Shown here: piece by piece, positions 8,967 to 17,747 of the stretch
Layout of the letters: each line of letters begins with the position of its first letter
Numbering within the stretch: position 1 is the first letter of the stretch
Assembly: GCA_004144175.1 (NCBI GenBank)
Contig: SEFT01000017.1
Coordinates: 23,555 to 87,554 of the forward strand
From: Sphingobacteriales bacterium
GTDB lineage: Bacteria > Bacteroidota > Bacteroidia > Chitinophagales > Chitinophagaceae
Length of the DNA stretch: 64,000 nt
Reading direction: 5' to 3'
Program-made: the position numbers and the translations under genes
The notes under the pieces: model-generated
The model's database searches: none
What the model was told of the DNA's origin: nothing
The model's input: the letters and a program-made list of their open reading frames with translations, nothing else

Positions 8967-10826
8967 TTAATACTCTATCTGCAAGTTAAGTGCGTCTTTG
9001 AGTTGGCCCACGTAAGGATTTTTCTGCGCCATCACCTCAAACATTTCGCCTTTGGTCAGTACACGCTCCTGCTCTTTAGCCACAGTCTCTTCGTTTTCCT
9101 GTATTTCTGTAGTTACCCGTACCATTACTCCCGTATGCAGACGAAAGAAATCGATCAACTTATTTCGCTGTTCGCGGGCATATTCATCGGATAGGACAGA
9201 CGGCGTGATGATGCGCACCTCATCAGGCAGGTGTACCTCAGTCCTCATACCTGAGAGTTGGGCATAAAGCATGCTTTTGTTCTCTGCACGAATCTGCTGG
9301 CGGTACTGCTCAAACAGTTCTTCAACTCGCTCTTGCGTGATCTCCTTGACAGCAACAGTCTGCGTACTACTATCGTTAATAGCTGCATCTATCTCATCCA
9401 TGATATTCCGGCTGATGCGCCTTGCGCCAGGATTACCACTCTCATTCGCACTTCGTGCGGGTGGAGGCAGCGGAACATGTGCCGGTGGTGGAGGTACCTG
9501 TGCGGTGGGTGCAGGCGGTGGAACAGGTGCAGGTCTATGTATTACTTCCGGCTCCTCCACGACGGTAGCCGCCGGTACAGAAGCTGCAGGCAGAGGCGCT
9601 ACAGGCACTGATTGCTTAGGCGGTTCGGGAGCAGGTGGTGTATAGGCTTGCGGGGGCTGCTGTGGCATTACCGGTGGTGGCGCAGCTACACTACTGGTGT
9701 TTTTTTTTACGTCGGCCCCCAGTTGGGTAGCCTGCAATACATAACAAAGCTTTATCAGGCACATCTCAATGTGCAGGCGCTTATTCGTTGCGTTCTTATA
9801 ATTCAGCTCACATTCATTCACTACGTTGAGTGCAGATAGTATGAATGAAGGCGGTGCCTGGTTTGCTTTTTCGTAGTAGACCGGCTTGTGGTCGTTTGGA
9901 ACATCCAGCAGGCGTGCCATACGCTGGTCTTTACAAAGCAGCAGATTGCGTAGGTGTTCGGCAAGGCCTTCCAGTATCACATTCCCTTCAAAACCCTTAT
10001 CCAGCGACTCGTCGAGCGCCAGTAGCGTGCCCGTTACATCCTGCGAAAGCAAGTGGTCGGTAAGCTTGAAATAAAAATCAGCATCCAGCAAGTTCAGGTG
10101 CTCCATGGTGCCGTTGTAGGTAAGCATACCATTGGTAAAGCTCACAATACGGTCGAACATAGAGAGCGCATCGCGCATACAGCCCTCACTCTTTTGCGCA
10201 ACTACGTGCAGGGCAGCTTCCTGCGCCACTACACTTTCCTTAGTAGCTATGCTGTGCAGGTGCGAGACGATATCGTTGGTAGTGATACGCTTGAAATCGA
10301 ATATCTGGCAGCGGCTCAGGATGGTAGGTAATATCTTATGCTTCTCCGTAGTGGCAAGGATGAATATGGCATATGGAGGCGGCTCTTCCAATGTCTTCAG
10401 GAAAGCATTGAAAGCGGCAGCCGACAGCATGTGAACCTCATCTATGATATATATCTTATAACGGCCCTGCTGCGGTGCAAAACGCACCTGATCTATCAGG
10501 TTGCGGATATCGTCTACTGAGTTATTACTGGCAGCATCCAGTTCAAAAACGTTGAATGAGGTATTGTCTTTAAAGCTTTGGCAGGTAGTACATACGCCGC
10601 ACGCTTCTATATCGGGTGTTGGGTTTTCGCAATTGATGGTGCGGGCCAGGATACGCGCGCAGGTGGTCTTACCTACCCCACGCGGACCGCAAAACAGGTA
10701 AGCATGCGCCAGATGCTGGTGGCGAATGGCGTTCTTTAAAGTAGTGGTGATGTGCTCCTGCCCTACAACCGTGTCAAAGGTTTGCGGGCGATACTTACGC
10801 GCAGATACAATATAATTCTCAGACAT
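8967..10826 (-). CDS. dnaX: DNA polymerase III subunit gamma/tau
   Basis: A 619-residue clamp-loader ATPase. Motifs in order: the family N-terminus SARKYRPQTFDTVVGQEH, Walker A GPRGVGKTT, the zinc-binding cysteines (CENPTPDIEACGVCTTC), Walker B IIDEVHMLS, and a sensor 1 region ILATTEKHKI. After about residue 370 a long Pro/Ala/Val-rich linker (to about 470) leads to a C-terminal domain with VEELFEQY. The subunit loads the sliding clamp and bridges the polymerase core and helicase. No obvious frameshifting slippery site was identified, so whether a short gamma form is made is unknown. Only this gene is read from its strand here. Confidence 0.95.
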   Translation of the reverse strand: MSENYIVSARKYRPQTFDTVVGQEHITTTLKNAIRHQHLAHAYLFCGPRGVGKTTCARILARTINCENPTPDIEACGVCTTCQSFKDNTSFNVFELDAASNNSVDDIRNLIDQVRFAPQQGRYKIYIIDEVHMLSAAAFNAFLKTLEEPPPYAIFILATTEKHKILPTILSRCQIFDFKRITTNDIVSHLHSIATKESVVAQEAALHVVAQKSEGCMRDALSMFDRIVSFTNGMLTYNGTMEHLNLLDADFYFKLTDHLLSQDVTGTLLALDESLDKGFEGNVILEGLAEHLRNLLLCKDQRMARLLDVPNDHKPVYYEKANQAPPSFILSALNVVNECELNYKNATNKRLHIEMCLIKLCYVLQATQLGADVKKNTSSVAAPPPVMPQQPPQAYTPPAPEPPKQSVPVAPLPAASVPAATVVEEPEVIHRPAPVPPPAPTAQVPPPPAHVPLPPPARSANESGNPGARRISRNIMDEIDAAINDSSTQTVAVKEITQERVEELFEQYRQQIRAENKSMLYAQLSGMRTEVHLPDEVRIITPSVLSDEYAREQRNKLIDFFRLHTGVMVRVTTEIQENEETVAKEQERVLTKGEMFEVMAQKNPYVGQLKDALNLQIEY

Positions 10827-10957
10827 ATAATCGATAAGTCAAAATTGAAAACTTAAAAGCTAAAAGTTTCAAGTTTTCTATACTGCAAGTTACGTCAAAA
10901 ACCACGTTTACGGATTGGAGGTATTTGAGATGTGAGTAACTATTGGATAAGCCGTTT

Positions 10958-11383
10958 TCAGGGCTTTTCTGTGTCTTTGTCAAAGTCAAATTCGATCTTT
11001 AATCTTTTTTGGTATAACAATTTCCTTCTAACTGAAAGCATATACCAAACACCACCGAATAGAAAAACAGGCGTTAAGAAGACGATATAACTTTCCACCC
11101 AAGGGAAAACACCTAAGATATCTGTAATATAAGTAGCAATTGATGCTATCAGGTAAGTGCTATATAAAAACCCTAATAAACCAACTATCATATTCTTGCG
11201 AAAATGACTACGCCAAGATATCGTTCGATACTCGAATAAGGAGCACAAAATAAATACTGAATAAACAATCCATCCGATAGATACAAAAACATATGCTCCC
11301 GGCCAGTGTTGAATATTGAATACCGTTCCCACCAGAATGCAAAAAACACCTATAGAAAAACTGATCCTGATTATCTTATCCAT
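10958..11383 (-). CDS. Small membrane protein with GldL-N-like motif
   Basis: I place the start at ATG 11383, one base after the adenosine deaminase stop; a longer frame from 11404 would overlap that gene. The product is 141 residues with about four membrane segments. The first carries GTVFNIQHWPGA, very like the FKIMHWPGA motif of the N-terminal membrane region of GldL and related small Bacteroidota proteins. The C-terminus is basic then acidic (RRKLLYQKRLKIEFDFDKDTE). GldL is a motor component of type IX secretion, but this protein lacks the long GldL periplasmic part, so I only call it GldL-N-like. It is probably co-transcribed with the deaminase gene. Confidence 0.65.
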   Translation of the reverse strand: MDKIIRISFSIGVFCILVGTVFNIQHWPGAYVFVSIGWIVYSVFILCSLFEYRTISWRSHFRKNMIVGLLGFLYSTYLIASIATYITDILGVFPWVESYIVFLTPVFLFGGVWYMLSVRRKLLYQKRLKIEFDFDKDTEKP

Positions 11384-11384
11384 G

Positions 11385-12722
11385 CTACTTGTCTTCTCCG
11401 GCAACGGCCCGGACTATCTCCTCAAATATCTCAAATCTTCTGTCCAGATCGGATAACAATTTTTCCTTCACCGCCGGTTCTTCAATAAAAGAATAGCCGA
11501 TGCTGTTGTACACAAATTGTTTGAGATCGCGGTAAGAGATGTCGTAGTAGCGCTTCGCCAACAATACATATTGATCGGTAATACTGCTGCGTAGTACGCC
11601 GGCATCATCGGTACTGATGACGATTGGCACACCAAAGTCCTTATACAATGTGATAGGGTGCGCGTCGTCTTTCACCTTCAATATAAATTCGTTGCTGTTC
11701 AGGTTTATTTCTACCGGTATCTTCTTATCCGCCATATGGCGCAGTAAGTCGTAGTTGTTACGCTCGTATGGCAAGTCCACACCATGCCCTATCCTGCTGG
11801 CACCTGCGGTATGTACCGCCTCTGTGATATGCCAGGTAAGCTCTTCTGGCTGCACCATGCCCGACACCAGCTCGCCGGCATGCATACTATACTTTACACC
11901 CGGGTACCTTGCCTTGCAGAATTTGTACATCTGCATATGCAGCCAGTAATCTCTCATCGATACAGGATTATTCTCAGGTGCTACAATGTTTACGCCTACA
12001 ATAAGCGGACTGGTACTGGCCGATTCAAAACAAACCAGCAGGCTTTGAAACACATCCAGCGGGTCGACTACCCTTACCACAAAGTTTTGATAACGCATCG
12101 TGAACTTAGCATCATCTATATGTGCGTCGCGGTGCATATTGCTTACTATGCTGTTGTGCGCTGCTGCCGCATTTTTCATACCATTTTGCTGATACCATTC
12201 GTGGATATATTGCAGCAATGTTTGTGTCACCTGCTCATTCCTGGCTTGCTGTGCGCCTAGCAGCAGTTCGTTATACTTAGCTAAGTCCTTTTGCTTCTTA
12301 GCAGTATCTACGCTATACGGTATGAGCATCAGCATGGTCTCTATATAGCTTAGATTTTCAGCCAGTGCTCTGCCCTTCAGTTCTACCAACCCCTGCTTTA
12401 CGCTATCTGCAGCGGCTACATCGAAGTATGTAAATGTTTCGAAGAACTGCTGGTCTGATGGATAGCTTACGCCATTATAGTCCTTAACTGACCAACGCTG
12501 TATCAATTGTTGTTGATAATATGCTGTAGAATCGTACTGATTTGTTCTAAGAGATGAGAATCGCACATACCCTGTCTTATATACCGCCTCTTTAACGGTG
12601 TCTTTAGAAACAAGAAGCAGCTTCTTGTTTAAGAAGTAGTCATTCTTTGTCACCCGGTCGATGTAAGTTTCGGTATATACAGAGCCGCTGTAATGATGGT
12701 GCAAGTCTCCGCCCTTCGGCAT
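11385..12722 (-). CDS. Adenosine deaminase family protein; signal peptide detached by in-frame stop
   Basis: 445 residues from the ATG at 12722. Adenosine deaminase metal and catalytic motifs are present: MPKGGDLHHHYSGS (zinc-binding His-x-His region), MHAGE (catalytic Glu), SRIGHGVDL, and STDDAGV. The enzyme converts adenosine to inosine. Homologues of this long (about 480-500 residue) bacterial type are normally secreted. Here the upstream sequence encodes a good signal peptide in the same frame, but it ends in TAA at 12789-12791 (see the 12723-12854 entry). If translation starts at 12722 the enzyme would be cytoplasmic, missing its first mature residues but keeping the metal site. Whether it is active is unknown. 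Confidence 0.85.
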   Translation of the reverse strand: MPKGGDLHHHYSGSVYTETYIDRVTKNDYFLNKKLLLVSKDTVKEAVYKTGYVRFSSLRTNQYDSTAYYQQQLIQRWSVKDYNGVSYPSDQQFFETFTYFDVAAADSVKQGLVELKGRALAENLSYIETMLMLIPYSVDTAKKQKDLAKYNELLLGAQQARNEQVTQTLLQYIHEWYQQNGMKNAAAAHNSIVSNMHRDAHIDDAKFTMRYQNFVVRVVDPLDVFQSLLVCFESASTSPLIVGVNIVAPENNPVSMRDYWLHMQMYKFCKARYPGVKYSMHAGELVSGMVQPEELTWHITEAVHTAGASRIGHGVDLPYERNNYDLLRHMADKKIPVEINLNSNEFILKVKDDAHPITLYKDFGVPIVISTDDAGVLRSSITDQYVLLAKRYYDISYRDLKQFVYNSIGYSFIEEPAVKEKLLSDLDRRFEIFEEIVRAVAGEDK

Positions 12723-12854
12723 TTGAGAGAAAAAGGCAGTTAGTGCAGCATCATTTTTTCTGATTTTTTCAAAGTATCCGCTTATGGATTATGCCTTGGC
12801 CGACAGTATGGAGAAACTTACAAGGAGAGTTACTGTAATACGTTTCGCTAACAT
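12723..12854 (-). pseudogene. Interrupted 5' part of the adenosine deaminase gene (signal peptide plus in-frame TAA)
   Basis: Reading the minus strand from ATG 12854 gives MLAKRITVTLLVSFSILSAKA, a canonical signal peptide ending A-K-A, then TAA at 12789-12791. After that the frame stays open as SISGYFEKIRKNDAALTAFFSQ and runs straight into MPKGGDLHHH of the deaminase. I checked every codon and all are in one frame. Bacteroidota signal peptides are very often followed by Gln, and CAA to TAA is one transition, so the ancestral codon was probably CAA. This is either a real nonsense mutation or a base-call error. Confidence 0.8.
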
Positions 12855-13030
12855 AGTGTGTGGGTTATTGTAGATGACAAAATATAAAATTTTCTACAGA
12901 CTCAATTTAGGATTAAACGATCACCTACGCAAAACAGACTGGACCTTAAATTATTGATAGTTTAAATGTCATTTTGGAATGATATTTTAACATTCTCGAA
13001 ACAAAGTGCGGAACTGATTAAGTGAGAGAT

Positions 13031-13834
13031 ATGGAGCGTAGTAAAATTTGGAGATTTTGGAGATGGATGGGATTGGCTGCAACGCTAATAAACATTGCAT
13101 TCAATTATTTGTATTTTAAGCTAGCATTTACGGAAAGTACCGTCAGCGAGGTAACATATAGATACGATAGCCTTTTTACGCCGGCGGGATATGCCTTTAG
13201 TATATGGGGCGTTATTTATGCCTCTTTCCTGATCTATTCTATTGCGCAGCTGCTGCCGGTCCATAAGAACGATGTTATCTACGATAAGCTATCCTTACCT
13301 TTTATATTGGTCAACCTCTTGTGCGTCACTTGGATAAATGTCTTTAGCAACAACCTGATAGGATACAGCGTAGGTATAATCGCGGCTATGCTGTTCTTCG
13401 GAGGCATATTATTCGGCAAAGCTAAGGAGGCATATTTATATGAAGGCAACAACTTTTGGCTAACGGTACCATTTAGCCTCTTCCTCGGTTGGGTATCAGT
13501 GGCATCAATTGCCAATGTTTCTCTGCTGCTGATTTCGATGAACTGGCGTGGAGGTACATTGGGTGAGTCGACCTGGACGATCATGATGATCAGTGCTACT
13601 TTATTACTAATAACGGCAATAAGCATCGCCTACCGTGACTTCATTTATCCACTAGTAGCAGGTTGGGGCTGTATTGCCATAGGCATTAACCAAGCAGGTA
13701 ATCACAAGCAGGTAGCTAATGTGGCGCTTATTGCAGGCATTGTACTTACGTTATGGTCGGTTGGTTATGCCATATGGCACTTTAGGAACAGTCGCCTTGT
13801 AAGCGGCAGGTATAGATCGCATATTGACGCATAA
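13031..13834 (+). CDS. TspO/MBR-related tryptophan-rich membrane protein
   Basis: 267 residues from ATG 13031; a GTG at 13022 is an alternative. The protein is almost wholly membrane embedded, with about seven or eight hydrophobic segments. LFTPAGYAFSIWGVIY near residue 50 and the repeated Trp residues are typical of the long TspO-related 'tryptophan-rich sensory protein' group. Classical TspO has five helices in about 160 residues, so this is the extended form. TspO proteins bind porphyrins and other hydrophobic ligands; the ligand here is unknown. It is a single-gene unit closed by hairpins at 13857 and 13935. Confidence 0.7.
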   Translation: MERSKIWRFWRWMGLAATLINIAFNYLYFKLAFTESTVSEVTYRYDSLFTPAGYAFSIWGVIYASFLIYSIAQLLPVHKNDVIYDKLSLPFILVNLLCVTWINVFSNNLIGYSVGIIAAMLFFGGILFGKAKEAYLYEGNNFWLTVPFSLFLGWVSVASIANVSLLLISMNWRGGTLGESTWTIMMISATLLLITAISIAYRDFIYPLVAGWGCIAIGINQAGNHKQVANVALIAGIVLTLWSVGYAIWHFRNSRLVSGRYRSHIDA

Positions 13835-13856
13835 TAACGATAATATTTAAACAGGC

Positions 13857-13888
13857 AAAAGCCCTCTGCAATATTGCGGAGGGCTTTT
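13857..13888 (+). terminator. Rho-independent terminator after the TspO-like gene
   Basis: A 10-bp perfect stem (13857-13866 with 13879-13888) is followed by T-rich sequence. It lies 22 bases past the stop at 13834. Confidence 0.88.
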
Positions 13889-13934
13889 ATTTTATTTCTT
13901 CTGTATGCATAGCTAAAATAAGCCGAAATGATGT

Positions 13935-13982
13935 ATAAATAGAAAGAGGCTGTAGTTAGTACCACAGCCTCTTTCTATTTAT
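13935..13982. terminator. Long perfect hairpin, bidirectional terminator
   Basis: A 19-bp perfect stem (13935-13953 with 13964-13982) with a 10-base loop lies just past the stop of the 51-residue membrane protein on the minus strand. AT-rich flanks on both sides fit termination in both directions. Confidence 0.82.
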
Positions 13983-14010
13983 CGAGGTTTAAAACTTTTC
14001 GGAATTATTC

Positions 14011-14166
14011 CTAGTCAACTGTACCTCTCCTGATGAAACCAAGCAGAAGTGAAATGATAGCAATTACCAATAAGATGTGAATCAATCCACCTGCGTTCCA
14101 AACGAATGCGCCCAATAACCAACCTACTATCAGGATAACCGCAATCAAATACAATATCGATCTCAT
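14011..14166 (-). CDS. Lmo0937-family small membrane protein (51 aa)
   Basis: Translated by hand from ATG 14166 to TAG 14011-14013: 51 residues beginning MRSILYLIAVILIVGWLLGAF, then WNAGGLIHILLVIAIISLLLGF and a polar tail. Two hydrophobic helices joined by a Gly-Gly-Leu-Ile-His turn are diagnostic of the lmo0937 / DUF5670 family, which occurs in many soil bacteria, often in several copies, with unknown function. It is followed by a strong hairpin and preceded by a 660-base region without a confident gene. Confidence 0.8.
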   Translation of the reverse strand: MRSILYLIAVILIVGWLLGAFVWNAGGLIHILLVIAIISLLLGFIRRGTVD

Positions 14167-14828
14167 AACAAAAGTTTTTAGTTACTACAATAGGAAAAAA
14201 GACTGTGCCACATAGCTGACACAATACCTTAGTTAACCAAATAAAATGTTAACACAATTACCCTATTGAAATTAGCTTTTGTAAGCCAATAAGTTAGTTA
14301 TTTAAAGAGATTGTTAGGAGCGAAAATCAAATTGTGGAAGGCCGACCAGAAAAGAAAAAAGCAGCAGGAATGCCGCTTTTTTCACTAGTAACCAATTATA
14401 GATAAACGGGCAGTAGACACTGCCAATAAATTTGGAACAAAACTACATCTTAAGCCTCGCATGCATTGAAAGTTAAAGACTAAAGTAAAGTTAAGGTTTT
14501 TTTAAGGACAATTGTTGCTCTCTCAGTAATAAGAAAGCCTCTCCAGAAATGAAGAGGCTTTTTCATGGTGATTGAGCTTGGGGCTGCTTGTACATTCAGA
14601 AGGATGAAGAGGTGCAAGCCACTGCTTTAGAGAAGTGGTTTTTATATTGTATAACCAGGTTTATCAGATAAAAAGGGAAAGGTATAACCGCTTACCGGAG
14701 GCTCTCCTGATATCCATCCTCACATGAATTATACAGTAAAGGTAGGTAATCAAAATAGTGCTGTCAATCCGTGTTTTAACGGATATGCCAAAGTTTTTTT
14801 ACCATGATAATTGGGACAACTTTGAGGG
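14167..14828. other. Gene-poor region of about 660 bases
   Basis: No convincing coding frame here; the longest ATG frame I noted is about 27 codons (14724 onwards, plus strand). The region contains a terminator-like hairpin at 14534-14563, and a weaker one near 14622-14646 (5-bp stem CCACT/AGTGG followed by five T). It could host small RNAs, but nothing matches a family I know. Confidence 0.5.
14534..14563. terminator. Terminator-like hairpin in the gene-poor region
   Basis: A 9-bp perfect stem (14534-14542 with 14553-14561) with a T-tract to the right and an A-rich stretch to the left. It may end a plus-strand transcript of unknown origin, or terminate the minus-strand gene that stops at 14829. 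Confidence 0.6.
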
Positions 14829-16028
14829 CTATGGATTGTACACATAGGCCACTTCGTAGGCCTGTTTACGGAGATCACTGGAGATTTCGCCAACCGAAAG
14901 GTCTTCGCCCTGGGGAGTTGGCTCACAGATTGAGTATTTCACGCCGTTGTATACGATAGGCTTGCCCACAGGCTTATCGAACTTTACGGCTACTGTTACG
15001 TGATTAGGATAAGCCAGTACTATCATGGGCAGATTATACACTTCTTTCACCAGGTAAAAGAACAGAGCAGCCCTATCCTCGCAGTCGCTATGTTCATATA
15101 GCAAGGTCTGCTCAGGAAATAGCCGCTTCTCTTTTCCAAAGTTCTGCGCGTCGGGTTGATAGGAAAATGCATCACGCGTAAACCGCATAAGGTAATCTAC
15201 CCCATTTTTCACGCTCAGCCCCTTCATGCCCTTTTTTAGTTGCGGTATCAGCGATGTATAAGTTTCTTTGCTTAGCGGCGCATCAAAATAGGCTTTGTAG
15301 TCTGTAACCGGGTAATTAGCCAGCATTTGCTTTACCTGCTCATTCACTTTTACCTCAAACTTATAGTTGACGTGGTAATATTTAAACTCCAATTCCTTTT
15401 TTACATAGTCATCGGGCCTGAAGCTGGGGAGTTGGGTAAGTTTGTAGGAAAATGTATTACCAGCACCGGGTACTTTAAATGAGAGTTTAGTGAAAGCATT
15501 CCGGTCGAAATCGATACTGCCATAGTCATGATAGTTGAGGCAGACGTACTTCTTGCCATCGATAGCGTAGAAAGGAATGTCAAATATCTCTTCGTTGCAT
15601 TGTATATAAAACAGCAGTTTATCGCCGTTAAAGGCCAGCGTAGCATCGTAGCCCGACCTGCTCAACAAGTACCATTTGTACAAGGTGTACCGGATATAGT
15701 TATCGCCTTTGGGGCTGATATGCTGTGCCGTACGGCGAACAAGCTGGTAATAAACCCAATCATCCACCTGGTGTTCCTTCTTGTATGTTAGCAATCTAAC
15801 AACAATAGAATCGAAGCCGGTTGCGTTCAGTTTCTTATAAAAGTTGTAGATCTTCTCCTCGGCCAGCGGCTCGGCAAAATCTACAAATGAGCTTGAACTG
15901 TAAGGAATTGTGATTGATTCGCCATAAAAATCGAAGACAAGCTGCTGCTCTGCACCCTGGGCAAAAGCCATAGACGGCAAACGGAAAAAGAGCGTCAGAA
16001 GCAACAATATGTACCTGCAATATTTCAA
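14829..16028 (-). CDS. Secreted protein with C-terminal transglutaminase-like domain
   Basis: 399 residues with a signal peptide (1-23, ending AFAQ). The first 250 residues are rich in aromatics and beta-strand-like, without a recognised domain. The last ~110 residues resemble a transglutaminase/cysteine-protease fold: Cys in HSDCEDRAALFFYLV, His in AYPNHVTVAV, and an acidic residue in CEPTPQG would form the triad. In transglutaminase-like proteins the Cys heads a helix just like CEDRAALF. Function is unknown; it could be a peptidase or structural. It is transcribed away from the lipase gene. Confidence 0.65.
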   Translation of the reverse strand: MKYCRYILLLLTLFFRLPSMAFAQGAEQQLVFDFYGESITIPYSSSSFVDFAEPLAEEKIYNFYKKLNATGFDSIVVRLLTYKKEHQVDDWVYYQLVRRTAQHISPKGDNYIRYTLYKWYLLSRSGYDATLAFNGDKLLFYIQCNEEIFDIPFYAIDGKKYVCLNYHDYGSIDFDRNAFTKLSFKVPGAGNTFSYKLTQLPSFRPDDYVKKELEFKYYHVNYKFEVKVNEQVKQMLANYPVTDYKAYFDAPLSKETYTSLIPQLKKGMKGLSVKNGVDYLMRFTRDAFSYQPDAQNFGKEKRLFPEQTLLYEHSDCEDRAALFFYLVKEVYNLPMIVLAYPNHVTVAVKFDKPVGKPIVYNGVKYSICEPTPQGEDLSVGEISSDLRKQAYEVAYVYNP

Positions 16029-16198
16029 TCCCTTCAGTTTCTATACTAAATGTACGAAGACTTAACAATAAGATAATATTAAGTTTTGCCGGAAAAACAG
16101 GATATTTTCTTTGCTTTATCGTACCCGTAAACAGAACGACCCGATATGTTTTGCGATGCCGCTGATTTAATATATTCTTGCTGTTTGGCAGCATCTCG

Positions 16199-17290
16199 AT
16201 GAACCAGTTAGTACATATCTCTTTGTTCCTTTTTTTCATGGCGGCTACTTGTACTGCCAATGCCCAAAAACTAAAGGCCGGATTTGACAAACAAGAGTAT
16301 ATGGAGTTGCTACGCCTGTACTCCAGGCAGGGCGACAGTACATTTTACAAAGACATTCCGCGTTCGAACAAATACCGAAGAATATACCGTTCGCCTGTAG
16401 TAGGGCTTGAAAACCGTTGGGATCTATGCGTCAGCAAAGACTCGGTAGCTGTCATCAGTTTACGCGGAACGATAGACAAGCCTATGAGCTGGCTGGCAAA
16501 TTTTTACTCGGCCATGGTGCCTGCTAAAGGGCAGGCAACACTGGCTGATGACTATACATTTGACTACCACCTGGCCGATAATCCCAGAGCCAGCGTACAT
16601 ATAGGTTGGCTTGTTTGCACAGGCTTTCTGAGTAGAGATATATTGCCAAAACTTGACTCCTGCTATAAAGTCGGCATTAAGGACTATATCATCCTCGGAC
16701 ATAGCCAGGGAGGTGCGATCTCCTACCTGCTTACATCGCATTTCAACAGCCTGAAAAAGCAAGGAAAGATACCTGCCGATGTAGTTTTTAAAACCTATTG
16801 CAGTGCCTCCCCCAAGCCGGGAAACCTATACTATGCATATGACTATGAACACATGACATACGGCGGTTGGGCATACAATGTAGTAAATTCAGCAGACTGG
16901 GTACCGGAAACACCGGTAGCTGTGCAGACCATATACGATAACAACGATGTGAATCCCTTCAGCAATGCAAGGGCTACGATCAGGAAGCAAAAATTTCCGC
17001 AGAATACGGCGTTGAGCTACATCTATGCGCGGTTGAAGAAGCCCTCGCTAAAGGCAAACAGAAGGAATCAAAAGATACTCGGCAAAATGCTATCCAAATA
17101 CATCAAAGGACATTTGAAAGGATACAAAGAACCAAAGTATTACCCATCGAGCAACTATGTACGTACAGGCACCTACATAGTGCTGCTAGCAGATGATGCA
17201 TACTACAAGAAGTTCCCCGATGATAAGGACAACATCTTTGTGCACCATCTGCTACAGCCCTACTTATACCTGGCAGAACAACTGCCATGA
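16199..17290 (+). CDS. Secreted lipase (class 3-like alpha/beta hydrolase)
   Basis: 363 residues from ATG 16199; the open frame starts earlier but those residues weaken the signal peptide. The signal peptide ends near TANAQ. The nucleophile elbow LGHSQGGAISYLL marks a serine hydrolase of the class 3 lipase type, and IISLRGT-like sequence (VISLRGTIDKP) earlier is the usual oxyanion strand. Asp of NSADWVPETP and the C-terminal His of FVHHLL are plausible triad members. The substrate (lipid or ester) cannot be told. It converges with the small protein at 17298 with only 7 bases between stops. Confidence 0.75.
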   Translation: MNQLVHISLFLFFMAATCTANAQKLKAGFDKQEYMELLRLYSRQGDSTFYKDIPRSNKYRRIYRSPVVGLENRWDLCVSKDSVAVISLRGTIDKPMSWLANFYSAMVPAKGQATLADDYTFDYHLADNPRASVHIGWLVCTGFLSRDILPKLDSCYKVGIKDYIILGHSQGGAISYLLTSHFNSLKKQGKIPADVVFKTYCSASPKPGNLYYAYDYEHMTYGGWAYNVVNSADWVPETPVAVQTIYDNNDVNPFSNARATIRKQKFPQNTALSYIYARLKKPSLKANRRNQKILGKMLSKYIKGHLKGYKEPKYYPSSNYVRTGTYIVLLADDAYYKKFPDDKDNIFVHHLLQPYLYLAEQLP

Positions 17291-17297
17291 AACATGC

Positions 17298-17627
17298 TTA
17301 GTCTGCCTTTACAGGTTTATCCTTCAGATCTGTTTCTGAAATGTAGTATTTAAAACCACGGTCGTCTTTCCAATACAGGTCGTCGTTTTTGTCTATATAG
17401 ATCGTTTGCCCATCAGGACCTACCTTGCTATCATATTCTTTGTCTACTACTTTCGATTTGCCTTTAGATGCGACTTCGCTGGTCTTCCGGCCCACTGTTT
17501 TTGCACCTTCCTTTGTTTTATGGGCTGCTGTCTTTGCTTTGCGTTTTACTTTTGAGTCATCGTCCTGGGCATTGGCCGAAGCAGCAATTACCAGGGCGCC
17601 ACACATCATCAATAATACCTTTTTCAT
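17298..17627 (-). CDS. Small secreted Lys-rich protein, unknown function
   Basis: 109 residues from ATG 17627 (MKKVLLMMCGALVIAASANAQ, a good signal peptide). The mature protein starts with an Asp/Lys-rich section (KRKAKTAAHKTKEGAKTVG), which could be a basic helical region. It ends in a compact domain with GPDGQTIYIDKNDDLYWKDDRGFKYYI. I do not recognise a named family. Confidence 0.7.
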   Translation of the reverse strand: MKKVLLMMCGALVIAASANAQDDDSKVKRKAKTAAHKTKEGAKTVGRKTSEVASKGKSKVVDKEYDSKVGPDGQTIYIDKNDDLYWKDDRGFKYYISETDLKDKPVKAD

Positions 17628-17747
17628 AATTAGTTCTTTATAAGTAAACAATCACCGTAGGGCGCAAAAAGATTATACCATTTTTACGGTCTGTACTCTT
17701 CTGGCTAATACATAACTTTACCGCCATTGTATTAAACGCAGAACATC

